Positions 16,054 to 24,580 of a stretch of DNA of 64,000 nucleotides are shown here, in pieces. Location: assembly GCA_034436045.1 (NCBI GenBank), contig DAOTVZ010000288.1, positions 18,938 to 82,937 of the forward strand. The letters run 5' to 3'. The stretch comes from H111-94 sp034436045 (GTDB taxonomy: Bacteria > Chloroflexota > Ktedonobacteria > Ktedonobacterales > Ktedonobacteraceae). Position 1 is the first letter of the stretch, and each line of letters starts with the position of its first letter. The translations under genes were made by a program, and so were the position numbers. The notes below the pieces were generated by a model. The model was not told where the DNA came from. It did no database searches and saw nothing but the letters and a program-made list of their open reading frames with translations.

Positions 16054-19000
16054 TCATCCACCCTGGTGCCCTCCACCATTACCCTTCCCATTGCCTCCGC
16101 CCGGCGTCTGTGGCGGCCCTCCGGTGGGTGGATTGCCTCCGCCGTTGCCATTACCTCCGCCGTTCCCGTTGCCCCCACCATTGTTAGTTGGCGTGCAGCT
16201 CTGCCCCCCATTATTGTTGTTATTGCCCTGATTGTTCGTGCAGGTCGTGGTGACGGGTGCGACACCGCTCTGTTGTGGCTGCTCGTTATCCAGCATCCAA
16301 TCAACATTGCCGCTACCCATCAGACCATTGTAGGTGTTCGTCGGATACTGGCCCACGCCTGGCGGAACGGGAAACTGTTTATCTGTATAGTGCAGCGCCT
16401 GCACATCCTGCATATCGGTGCAGGGAATACCATCAGGGGCCGTACTGGTGGTATAGTCATAGTTGCACTGACCTACCAGATTCTCGATGACGCTATGCCA
16501 GATCGGCGCAGCACCCGTAATACCGATGGTGTGGTTTGTCATCGGCTCATTATTAGCATTGCCCACCCAGACACCCACAACCACATCCGGCGTGTAGCCG
16601 AGGGTCACGTTATCCAGAATATTTGTATTGGTAGCATCGCTGGTGGTACCGGTTTTGGCCGCGACCTGCCAGGTGGTATGCGTCGGGTCCATATCCCAGA
16701 ACGAGAGGACATGGTCAGGCCAGAATTCAACAGCACGCGCATTTTCGTCCGCCAGCACGTTCGTCATCAGGTAGGCAATCTGTGGGCTGACGACCTGCGT
16801 GCCATTGGGATGGGTCGGGTCATAGTGATAGAGGTGATGACCGTAGTTATCCCAGATGTCCAGTACGCTGTGTGGTGGAATGCGCACCCCCTGATTGGCC
16901 AGCACCTGGTAGGCTCCGACCATTTGAATCAGCGGTATATCGGTTGACCCCAGCGCCAGGGCGGGACCGATGAACTGATCCATCGTCTCCGGCGGCAACT
17001 TTTGGGCCGCGCGCTGCCGATTAGCTGCCGCCAGGTCAGCGTCGATGGCTGTCACCCCGAAGCGACGCGCCGTGTTGATCACGTTATTGACGCCAGCGAA
17101 TTCGACCGCTTTGATCGCCGGCACATTGAGCGAGTCTGCTGTCGCAGTGCGGATAGAGACATTGGTACCGGCAACACCATATTGACTATAGTCAGATGGC
17201 GTGTAGGCATTGGCGATGTCACTGCCGCCGCCATTAGGGAAGTAGGTCTTCGCGTCGGTCAGAATGATACCTGGGTACCAACCCATCTCGAAGGCCGTCA
17301 CATAGTCGAAAATTTTGAAGGTCGAACCGGGCTGGCGGCCCAGGCCATCGGTCGCTACATTGTATTGTCCTTCTATTCTGGGATCGGTCGAGTAGTAGTT
17401 TGAGCTACCGTCCATTGCGATAATTTCACCTGTCTTGGCATCCATCACGACGACAGCAGCGTCATTGACATTATTCTCAGTATTGAGAGGCCCATCCTGG
17501 CCCGTAAAATACTGATACTCAGGCTGAGTCAAATGGCGAGTTACCGCCGCCTCAACGTACTGCTCGATCTTGGCATCGACAGTAGTGCGAATATTGAAGC
17601 CGCCGGTGATAAAGCGCTCTGTACCTACCGTCTCATCGCCATTGCCCAGCGCATCCTCGATCTGTGGGATGACCCAATTGACGAAACCTGGGGCGATAAT
17701 CTTCTGCGTAAAGGGCGTGAAGGTCATTTTGGCCGTCAGCGCCTCGGCCTGCGCGATAATGGCTGGAGTGAGTTTGCCGATCCCCTGTACTGGCTGACCA
17801 TATTTCATCATCTGGTGAAGGACATAGTCCTGTCGGCTTAAAGCCAGGCTGCGGTTATATTTACCGAGCGTGGGATCATAGGAGACGGGGCTTTGCGGCA
17901 GACCGGCCAGCAGCGAGGCGCGCGCCAGCGCCATCATCGGGTCAGGCTTGTATTTCTTGACGACATTGCCGTTTTTGTCCAGATAGACCTGCGAGGGATT
18001 ATTGCAGCTTGCAATCTGCGGGCAATCCAACAGAGCAATGCCCGGCACGCAGCTAAACACGCCCTTATTGAAATCGGTATTACAGACGGGCTGAAGTTTG
18101 AAGTACTCCTCAACCGCAGCTTCCACGCCCAGGTCTTGCGAACCAAAGGGCGAGACATTCAGGTACATCTCCAATATCTTCCACTTGGGGTACTGCTGCG
18201 TCAGCCCAATTGCCAGCGTCGCCTCAGAGATTTTGCGTTGCAGGGTATCTTGAGCATCATTGCGCAAGTTTTTGATGAGTTGCTGTGTGATAGTGCTACC
18301 GCCGCTCTGAATATGATGCGTGGTAGCATACTGGAATGCGGCGCGTGTGATGCCGTTGAAGTCTATACCGTCGTTGGTCCAGAAAGTTGGGTCTTCCGCC
18401 GAGGTCATGGCATAGTCCATCACCTGAGGGATGTACTGATAACTCACATAGGTTCGGCGGCCACCATCGCTATAGGCATTATACAGCAGAGTACCATTAC
18501 GGTCATAAATACGCGAGGTCTGCGGAATCTGCTGATTGGCCAGCTTTTGCAAAGTCGGCAACTGGCTCTGATAGTAGTTATACGCATAGGCCGCACCTGA
18601 AGAGAGCAGAATGATGAGCAGGCAGAGGATACCAACCAGCACGCCAATAATAATGCGCTTGCGCCTGGGATTCTGACGGCGCTGGCGGCGCTGGATGAGG
18701 CGCAAGGGACGCGAACTCCGCGCGGGCGGCCCTCCTTGTCCGGGTGCAGTGGGTGATGGGGCCTGGGCAAGTTGCTGCGAATTGTTTACTTGCGGGCGAT
18801 ATGCCTGCATCGGTGGCAACGGTGCCTCGTAGCCGGCCCGATGCGCGGCCATCATCTTGCCCGACCATTGCTTGACCATTTGCCACGAATTAGCCAACGG
18901 TTGGGCAAACGGTTGAAAGCTCTGGGGCCACTGGCGTGGAGCTTGCGGTCCCAGCGGCATCGATGGATGTTGTCCCGGTTGTGGCTGTGGCCCTAGCGGC

Positions 19001-19347
19001 ATAGAAGGGTGTTGCCCCGGTTGTGGCTGTGGCCCTAGCGGCATAGAAGGGTGTTGCCCCGGTTGCGGCCCTGGTGGCATGGATGGCCCCGGCGGCAGAG
19101 GGGAATAAGGATTATAGCTCTGGCCCGTGCCAGCCTGCGTTGGAGACCCCGCTGAATATTGCGACGGCTGTGAGGTCATCGGAGATTGCTGCTGAGGCGG
19201 CGAAAATGGTTGCTGAACACTATCCGGTTGCTGCTGGCGATATTCACGGAGAAGACTGCCATTGCGAGAGGGCGCATTTATATATACAGGTTGATTTGGA
19301 TCAGGTTGTTGAGGTGGCTGTTGATTCCACGTATTACTCATAAGCAC
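16054..19347 (-). CDS. Class A penicillin-binding protein (GT51 transglycosylase + transpeptidase)
   Basis: This 1097-residue bifunctional peptidoglycan synthase is longer than usual because of both ends. The first ~235 residues are cytoplasmic and rich in Pro/Gln, including three 14-residue copies based on GQHPSMPLGPQPQP. A basic stretch precedes a single membrane anchor (about 243-268). The GT51 domain has the catalytic Glu in TSAEDPTFW and the GGSTITQQL motif. The transpeptidase has the active Ser in PGSTFK, the SLN motif and the KTGTT motif. The C-terminus is a Gly/Asn-rich tail. It builds cell wall on the outer face of the membrane. Transcription is monocistronic, with a hairpin terminator after it. 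Confidence 0.96.
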   Translation of the reverse strand: MLMSNTWNQQPPQQPDPNQPVYINAPSRNGSLLREYRQQQPDSVQQPFSPPQQQSPMTSQPSQYSAGSPTQAGTGQSYNPYSPLPPGPSMPPGPQPGQHPSMPLGPQPQPGQHPSMPLGPQPQPGQHPSMPLGPQAPRQWPQSFQPFAQPLANSWQMVKQWSGKMMAAHRAGYEAPLPPMQAYRPQVNNSQQLAQAPSPTAPGQGGPPARSSRPLRLIQRRQRRQNPRRKRIIIGVLVGILCLLIILLSSGAAYAYNYYQSQLPTLQKLANQQIPQTSRIYDRNGTLLYNAYSDGGRRTYVSYQYIPQVMDYAMTSAEDPTFWTNDGIDFNGITRAAFQYATTHHIQSGGSTITQQLIKNLRNDAQDTLQRKISEATLAIGLTQQYPKWKILEMYLNVSPFGSQDLGVEAAVEEYFKLQPVCNTDFNKGVFSCVPGIALLDCPQIASCNNPSQVYLDKNGNVVKKYKPDPMMALARASLLAGLPQSPVSYDPTLGKYNRSLALSRQDYVLHQMMKYGQPVQGIGKLTPAIIAQAEALTAKMTFTPFTQKIIAPGFVNWVIPQIEDALGNGDETVGTERFITGGFNIRTTVDAKIEQYVEAAVTRHLTQPEYQYFTGQDGPLNTENNVNDAAVVVMDAKTGEIIAMDGSSNYYSTDPRIEGQYNVATDGLGRQPGSTFKIFDYVTAFEMGWYPGIILTDAKTYFPNGGGSDIANAYTPSDYSQYGVAGTNVSIRTATADSLNVPAIKAVEFAGVNNVINTARRFGVTAIDADLAAANRQRAAQKLPPETMDQFIGPALALGSTDIPLIQMVGAYQVLANQGVRIPPHSVLDIWDNYGHHLYHYDPTHPNGTQVVSPQIAYLMTNVLADENARAVEFWPDHVLSFWDMDPTHTTWQVAAKTGTTSDATNTNILDNVTLGYTPDVVVGVWVGNANNEPMTNHTIGITGAAPIWHSVIENLVGQCNYDYTTSTAPDGIPCTDMQDVQALHYTDKQFPVPPGVGQYPTNTYNGLMGSGNVDWMLDNEQPQQSGVAPVTTTCTNNQGNNNNNGGQSCTPTNNGGGNGNGGGNGNGGGNPPTGGPPQTPGGGNGKGNGGGHQGG

Positions 19348-19706
19348 TTTTCCTCTTTAAAATTAGAGTAAGTACACACATCACATGCTGAATACTCTAT
19401 CGGTAGCGACGCTGGGAACCTCCTCACGGCGAGCAAAGCGTGATTTACCACACATCTGTAACTAAAGAACGCCATTGCTCACTTCTTTCCAGCATACACA
19501 TCATTTCCATCAAGATATCCCCTTCCATCCACGACATCAGACACGATAGACAATAACTCCCCACGCTCCATTGTGCTTCACTGCTTGTTTTTACGGATGA
19601 GGAATAGCGAGATTAACAAACTGGCCTATTTGGGTTATGGTGGCGTGCCGTTTCGTCACAATAAACACCCACAGCCAGGCTGCGGGTGCCAGGCTGTGGC
19701 AAGAAC
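19348..19706. other. Intergenic region upstream of the class A PBP gene
   Basis: This ~360-bp spacer between two minus-strand genes should contain the PBP promoter. I see no coding frame of quality and no strong promoter match. The methyltransferase terminator hairpin occupies its right end (19669-19699). Confidence 0.55.
19669..19699 (-). terminator. Hairpin after the methyltransferase gene
   Basis: CCACAGCCAGGC and GCCAGGCTGTGG pair over 12 positions with one internal mismatch. It lies just past the methyltransferase stop. The following T content is modest. Confidence 0.55.
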
Positions 19707-20396
19707 TCAGGCTTTTTGTACAATAAAGTGGTGATAGCCGTCACCTTCGCCCTCTTCGATGACGGTGAACCGGGCCGCCTGCAACCAGGCGCGCACCTGC
19801 TCAAGACGGGGATAGTAGTGATAGCCCCCACTATGGGCATATTCCCCTTCAACGATGGGCAAACCCTGGCGTCTGGCCTCGGCCTGTGACTCGATGAGTT
19901 CGCCAGGGTCGATGATCTCGACGGTAAAATAGCAGTAGCCGCCGTTACGCAGGGCACGATGGAAATTATGCAGTACGAGCGGCCAATCCTCTGGAAAGAT
20001 CATCTCCATCGCATCCACGCAGAGAATACCGTCAAAGGCTTCATGGTAGCTCATCTCTTGCAAACCAAGCTTCTCGGTTGGCACGCCGGGAAATTTAGTC
20101 TGCGCCTGCCGAAGCATCTGGCGCGATTGGTCGATGCCAAGCAATGTATAATGCTCCTGGGTATGCGTTTGATCATTCTTGCTCCCCAGGATGAAAGGCC
20201 AGTATTTGCCGGTGCCACAGGCAGCATCAAGCAAGGAAGCTCCGCCGGGTAAATAAGCCAGAAAATCTAGCAGGAAGGTACGATGTGAGGGATTGATGTG
20301 GCCCCAATGGTCATCATAATTGTAGGCATACATCGTATCATAGCGTATCTCTATCATGCGGCGTTTCTCTTTGAGCCATTCTGCTCGTCCTAGCAC
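19707..20396 (-). CDS. Class I SAM-dependent methyltransferase
   Basis: A 229-residue Rossmann-type methyltransferase. Motif I is LLDAACGTGKYWPF, followed by LLGIDQSRQML (motif II) and DGILCVDAMEMI (motif IV region). A C-terminal VEIIDPGELIE and HHFIVQK complete the fold. GTG 20396 is preferred because GGAAGGAG stands seven bases upstream; a GTG seven codons earlier (20417) has no such site. The substrate is not evident: the family includes small-molecule, lipid and quinone methyltransferases. It may share a transcript with the upstream thiolase gene, but the 226-bp gap with a repeat makes that uncertain. Confidence 0.88.
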   Translation of the reverse strand: MLGRAEWLKEKRRMIEIRYDTMYAYNYDDHWGHINPSHRTFLLDFLAYLPGGASLLDAACGTGKYWPFILGSKNDQTHTQEHYTLLGIDQSRQMLRQAQTKFPGVPTEKLGLQEMSYHEAFDGILCVDAMEMIFPEDWPLVLHNFHRALRNGGYCYFTVEIIDPGELIESQAEARRQGLPIVEGEYAHSGGYHYYPRLEQVRAWLQAARFTVIEEGEGDGYHHFIVQKA

Positions 20397-20500
20397 AATG
20401 CTGCTCCTTCCGGGCACCCTGTAACCATGCCTGTTTTTATGCTTAGCAAGCCAGGGATGTGTTCCTTTACTGAACCATCGAAGGGGTTCATGGGGAATAC

Positions 20501-20523
20501 AGGGCGTGAGTACTCACGCCCCT
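20501..20523. repeat. Dispersed palindromic repeat copy
   Basis: AGGGCGTGAGTACTCACGCCCCT is a near-perfect palindrome in the spacer between the thiolase and methyltransferase genes. Confidence 0.75.
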
Positions 20524-20642
20524 TATCGCCAAAAATGATACGTATTGCAGAGGCCAAAACTCACAGCATGATACCCACACATAGCACCCACGAGAGATAC
20601 CACGCCAACAGGTAGTGATACCCCTTGTGATTCTCATGCCTT

Positions 20643-21824
20643 TTATACTTCAATCGCCATCGCAACCGCGCCGCCACCGCCCAGGCAGAGCGTCGCCAGA
20701 CCACGCCCACCTCCGCGCCGACGCAATTCGTAGAGCAGCGTGGTTAGCACACGCGCACCACTGGAACCGATGGGATGACCCAGGGCTATCGCGCCACCGT
20801 TGACATTGACACGCGACCAGTCCCAATCCAGTTCTTTTCCATTTGCCAGCGTCTGTGCAGCAAAAGCTTCATTGACTTCAATCAGGTCAAAATCGCTCAG
20901 TTTCATGCCGGTGCGTTCCAGCAGACGACGCACAGCGCGGGTTGGTGCCGCAAAGACATAGCGCGGTGTGATGGCGGCAGAGGCATAGCCGGTGATGCGC
21001 GCCAGAATGGGCATACCATGCGCACGCGCGAAGTCCTGCTCAACCACAACCGTCGCCGAGGCACCATCGCTCAAGCCGGGCGCGTTGCCCGCTGTGACCG
21101 TGCCACCCTCCTGAAAAGCGGGCTTCAGTTTCGCCAGCGCCTCTAACGAGGTATCAGTACGGATAGGTTCATCGGCCTCAATTAGCAGTGTGCCCTTCTT
21201 CTGCCGAACCTCAACCGGTACAATCTCTTCCTTAAAACGCCCGGAAGCGGTAGCCTCAGCCGCACGTTGATGGCTGCGTAAGGCGAAGCGATCCTGCTCC
21301 TCGCGCGTAATACCGAATTTCTCGGCAATGATCTCGGCTTCGTTGCCCATGTGGATATGCTCAAAGGCGCACCAGAGACCGTCATGCACGACGGCATCGA
21401 TCAGTTCCCCGTTGCCCATACGATAGCCGGTACGCGCCTGCGCTAGCAGGTAGGGTGCGTTGCTCATGCTCTCCATGCCCCCGGCCACAAATGCCTGCGC
21501 ATCGCCCGCGCGAATGGCCTGCGCCGCCAGCATAATGGCTTTCAGGCCGGAGCCGCAGACCTTATTAACCGTAAAGGCGGGCAGATCGTCGGGCAAACCG
21601 GCCTTGATGGCCGCCTGACGCGCCGGTGCCTGCCCTACACCTGCCGAGACGACATTGCCCATAATCACTTCATCTATCGCCTCCGGCGCGATCCCCGCGC
21701 GGTGTACCGCTTCACGAATAGCTATTGCACCCAGTTCTGGGGCGCTAAAGCTGGACAAACCACCCAAAAATTTACCGGTCGGGAGACGCGCCGCCCCCAC
21801 AATCACGGGAATATGTTCTGTCAT
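20643..21824 (-). CDS. Acetyl-CoA C-acetyltransferase (thiolase)
   Basis: A 393-residue thiolase, the usual length. The nucleophilic Cys is in VNKVCGSGLKAI, the central His region is EVNEAFAAQTLA, and the second catalytic pair is in GGAIALGHPIGSSGARVL and CLGGGGAVAMA. All active-site residues are present. It catalyses reversible condensation of two acetyl-CoA (or cleavage of acetoacetyl-CoA) in fatty acid, ketone-body or isoprenoid metabolism. Translation starts at ATG with GGAGGG eight bases upstream. There are no neighbouring beta-oxidation genes, so pathway placement is open. Confidence 0.96.
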   Translation of the reverse strand: MTEHIPVIVGAARLPTGKFLGGLSSFSAPELGAIAIREAVHRAGIAPEAIDEVIMGNVVSAGVGQAPARQAAIKAGLPDDLPAFTVNKVCGSGLKAIMLAAQAIRAGDAQAFVAGGMESMSNAPYLLAQARTGYRMGNGELIDAVVHDGLWCAFEHIHMGNEAEIIAEKFGITREEQDRFALRSHQRAAEATASGRFKEEIVPVEVRQKKGTLLIEADEPIRTDTSLEALAKLKPAFQEGGTVTAGNAPGLSDGASATVVVEQDFARAHGMPILARITGYASAAITPRYVFAAPTRAVRRLLERTGMKLSDFDLIEVNEAFAAQTLANGKELDWDWSRVNVNGGAIALGHPIGSSGARVLTTLLYELRRRGGGRGLATLCLGGGGAVAMAIEV

Positions 21825-22355
21825 TTACTGTTCCCTCCGTGTTGTCACGCCATCGTGAAACATATTTCACGTACAAGAACCTTCTCTCCGTATTGTATCC
21901 GTTGCACATGGATCGGGTCAAACATTGCCGGATATATCCATAGGGGCAGGCGACGGACTGTAACAAAAGAAAGCCGGAATCTCGCCGGGTTGGAGATATA
22001 TCTGGTTCTGCCTGTTGATCGTGTCAAAGACGGGGCAATCTGGTCCGGGATCATATCCATCCACGCGCTCAACACGATCAACAGGCAAAAGGAGATAATA
22101 ATTTTTTCACCCACAATCAGCGATCTCGTAGGGGCGTGATTCATCACCCCCTGTTTATCCGCCAAGCCGCTCTCAGGGCGTGATTCATCGCCCCCTGTTT
22201 ATCCGCCAAGCCGCTCTCAGGGCGTGATTCATCACCCCCTGTTTATCCGCCAAGCCGCTCTCAGGGCGTGATTCATCACCCCCTGTTTATCCACCGAGCC
22301 GCTCTCAGGGCGTGATGAATCACGCCCCTACGGGGAAAATTTATCATCTCCGTCC
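21825..22355. other. 531-bp intergenic region holding a tandem repeat array
   Basis: No credible gene is seen. The right part (22132-22335) is a 44-bp tandem array. The left part (21825-22125) contains a pair of related segments, GATCGGGTCAAACATTG near 21911 and GATCGTGTCAAAGACGG near 22018, plus ATCAACAGGCAAAA near 22077, but no clear structure. Open frames through it on the minus strand lack ribosome-binding sites. Confidence 0.6.
22132..22335. repeat. 44-bp tandem repeat array built on the palindromic element
   Basis: Unit starts are 22132, 22176, 22220, 22264 and 22308, an exact 44-bp period. Units 1 and 3 are identical, unit 2 differs by one base and unit 4 by two. The fifth is a partial copy, where the sequence changes to GTGATGAATCACGCCCCTACGG. 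Each unit starts GGGCGTGATTCATCAC and ends in GCCAAGCCGCTCTCA. The outer ends (GTAGGGGCGTGATTC and the final GAATCACGCCCCTAC) are inverted relative to each other. There are no unique spacers, so it is not CRISPR. Confidence 0.95.
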
Positions 22356-23360
22356 TTATGGTTTGGCGGGCAAGGTACCCATCTGGAAGCCGGGGGGGAT
22401 ACTCATGTCCCACATGGAATCGGGTACCTGCGAAGGGTGAAGCATCTTGAGGGTTTGATAGACCGGTGCACCACCGACATTCAGCACATTGACGGGCATG
22501 TAATCCTTGTCCAGCAGCATGGTTAGGTTGTTGGAACAGAGGATGCGATAGACCTGCTGCCCATCAAACGTCATTGTGCCCTGGTAGGCCGACGGGTTGG
22601 CGCGCAATTCACGCTTCAGGCTATTCAGATCAAAGATCGATTCGTCAACGGCCCAGTTGCTGGCATCCCACTGCGCGATATGGTGCATCATATCCAGGCC
22701 AAGCGCATCATGCGTATCGCTAATCATCACTACATCCAGCGAGTTGTCCATCACCGTCTCAACGTTCATATCGTGATTGCTCATATTATAATAGGTGATG
22801 GTACGATACTTCTGCCCCCGCTTATCCACGTTATTCTGCACTTCGTATAGCACGTAACTGGTCCAGGTCAGGCTGGCCGGAAGCAGCAAGGTTCGCTGGG
22901 ATGGAGAAGCTTGCCGCGTGAAGTAGAGCGTGGCAAAGAGTACGGCGGCAATGATTGCCACTGCCGCGATTAAGCCACCGGTGCGCACAAGGCCACGTGG
23001 CCTGGAAGCTCTAGCTCTGATAGATGGTACCGGCGATGCCTGTAGCACACGCGATGCTGCATGTGCTGGTTGTAGCGATGCCCCCTTGCCCTGACTACGC
23101 GCCGCAATTGCCGCCATCACGGCCTGATCCACGCGCGCAGAGGGTGTGGAGATCGGCAAACTGCTCATGGCACGGTTCACGTTCTCGTACAGAGAGGCTT
23201 CCGCCCTGCAAGCAGCGCAGACACGCAAATGTCGCCAGACCTGTGCCCGTTGCGTCTCATTCAGATCGGCCCAGACACCCAGGTACAGACGGGCAATATA
23301 ACAGGTTTCACGACCGATTACTTCAGGAACAAGTAGTGGTGGAAGATGGGTCTCGTTCAT
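22356..23360 (-). CDS. Anti-sigma factor with zinc-finger N-terminus
   Basis: A 334-residue membrane protein. The N-terminus carries an anti-sigma zinc-finger pattern (WRHLRVCAACRAEA; His plus CxxC) typical of ZAS-type regulators. A single membrane segment spans about residues 147-168, with a large C-terminal extracytoplasmic domain of unknown type (DGQQVYRILC, MLLDKDYMPVNVL). Its start overlaps the sigma-factor stop codon by ATGA, so the pair is translationally coupled and the protein should hold that sigma factor inactive at the membrane. The outer domain resembles outer-membrane-lipoprotein-sorting-like beta folds only weakly, so I leave it unnamed. Confidence 0.87.
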   Translation of the reverse strand: MNETHLPPLLVPEVIGRETCYIARLYLGVWADLNETQRAQVWRHLRVCAACRAEASLYENVNRAMSSLPISTPSARVDQAVMAAIAARSQGKGASLQPAHAASRVLQASPVPSIRARASRPRGLVRTGGLIAAVAIIAAVLFATLYFTRQASPSQRTLLLPASLTWTSYVLYEVQNNVDKRGQKYRTITYYNMSNHDMNVETVMDNSLDVVMISDTHDALGLDMMHHIAQWDASNWAVDESIFDLNSLKRELRANPSAYQGTMTFDGQQVYRILCSNNLTMLLDKDYMPVNVLNVGGAPVYQTLKMLHPSQVPDSMWDMSIPPGFQMGTLPAKP

Positions 23361-24007
23361 CGGACGTTCTCCTTCTTGCCAGTACTATCCTGACTGATAC
23401 GCCGGTACTGCTCCGCAAACATCTTCTTAGCGCGCGAGATGCGGGTCGCGGCAGCGTTAGGTGAGATGCCGAGGATAGTGGCCACCTCTTGATAGGGAAG
23501 GCCCTGTGCCGCGTGCAGTACCAGTGCAACTGCGTACTCTGTCGGAAGAGCCTGGAGTGTGTGCCGGATATGTTCGCGTTCGGCAATCTCTGGAATACCG
23601 CCGCTGTTAGCCAGCAGCGCGGACATGTCGTCATTTAACATCGCGTCGCCCTGTTCCTCCTGGCGATTGCGCACAGTCAGGGGCCACCAGGAGATGCGTT
23701 TGCGACGACGCAAAATATCAACACACAGATTCGTCGCAATCCGATAGAGCCAGGGGGAGAGATGCTCGCGCTCGTGCAAGCCATCCCAGGACAGGCAGGC
23801 GCGTACAAACACCTCCTGAGTCACATCATCAGCATCTTCTTGATTGCCAAGCAAGCGATAAATATAGGAGTGGATGGGACGCCGGAACTGCTCGTAGAGC
23901 GCGGTCAGCGTCAGCGCGACATCATTGCCCGTTGTTGCCGCGCCGGATTGCGCCGTGAACCTCATGCGATCTGCACGAGAAGACTTTCCAGATTTATCCC
24001 CTGTCAT
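23357..24007 (-). CDS. ECF-type RNA polymerase sigma factor
   Basis: A 216-residue sigma factor from ATG 24007; the frame is open to 24190 and the true start is uncertain because no strong ribosome-binding site is seen. Region 2 contains YEQFRRPIHSYIYRLLGNQEDADDVTQEVFVRA and SPWLYRIATNLCVDILRRRKR, and region 4 has LPTEYAVALVLHAAQGLPYQEVATILGISPNAAATRISRAKK. There is no sigma-3 domain, as expected for ECF sigmas. It overlaps the anti-sigma gene by four bases. A spontaneous, signal-dependent regulon outside this window is expected; the same promoter likely drives the pair. Confidence 0.93.
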   Translation of the reverse strand: MTGDKSGKSSRADRMRFTAQSGAATTGNDVALTLTALYEQFRRPIHSYIYRLLGNQEDADDVTQEVFVRACLSWDGLHEREHLSPWLYRIATNLCVDILRRRKRISWWPLTVRNRQEEQGDAMLNDDMSALLANSGGIPEIAEREHIRHTLQALPTEYAVALVLHAAQGLPYQEVATILGISPNAAATRISRAKKMFAEQYRRISQDSTGKKENVR

Positions 24008-24281
24008 GCTAGCCAATCTATCCTCTCTTCGTTGGCCCATTCCCGCCTGCAAGACGCCTTCCGTATCTCCCACCTGCAAAAGCGAGGCCGGTGATAACGT
24101 CTCCTCCACACGATACCTCTTCTGTCCTTGCGCCTGTAGTATACCAGGAATGACAACAGAATAGAACATAGTAGCCAGAACCTCCACCATCCAGGGATTG
24201 GATAAATCAGATTTGTTTCACATAAGCATTCACCTCCATAGCACGAACAGGCCCCGCGACTTTTACACCTCCCTTTCAACA

Positions 24282-24335
24282 CCGTAGGGGCGTGATGAAT
24301 CACGCCCCGACCGTGATTCATCACGCCCCGACCGT
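24282..24335. repeat. Palindromic repeat, full copy plus partial copy
   Basis: CCGTAGGGGCGTGATGAATCACGCCCC (24282-24308) is a perfect palindrome at its core and is followed directly by CGACCGTGATTCATCACGCCCC and CGACCGTGACAC, a short tandem of the right half. Confidence 0.8.
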
Positions 24336-24367
24336 GACACATCCTGTACCTGTGGGTTATACCAACC

Positions 24368-24570
24368 GACCGAATCATGCCGACCGGCCAGCGTGCTCTT
24401 TACGCACACAACACGATTCACGGGTGGGGCGTGATGAAGCGTGATTCACATCTTACATCTTTTGCTTATTATTCATATCAATTGACCAGACCATGCTGAC
24501 CCGCCAGCGTGCTTTTTCACACACACAACACGATTCACGGGTGGGGCGTGATGAATCACGCCCCTACGGA
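24368..24570. repeat. Direct repeat of about 70 bp ending in the palindromic element
   Basis: Segment 24368-24438 and segment 24484-24556 share GACC-A-CATG, CGCCAGCGTGCT, CACAACACGATTCACGGG and TGGGGCGTGATGAA. The second copy runs on into the complete palindrome ending ATCACGCCCCTACGG at 24570, while in the first the palindrome is interrupted (GATGAAGCGTGATTC). Confidence 0.85.
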
Positions 24571-24580
24571 ACGAGGGGAG

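Larger units (their letters stand above)
24191..24580. other. 390-bp intergenic region rich in repeats
   Basis: Between the sigma factor and the GGD-repeat gene the sequence consists of palindromic repeat copies and a long direct repeat (separate entries). The start of the sigma frame may extend into nothing more than 24190. No gene is supported here. Confidence 0.6.

Noticed and set aside
21845..22165. Minus-strand frame in the thiolase/anti-sigma spacer
   Set aside because: It runs into the repeat array, lacks a ribosome-binding site and matches no family.
22132..22335. Regular repeats that could look like a CRISPR array
   Set aside because: The period is 44 bp with whole units near-identical and no unique spacers, and no cas genes are present.
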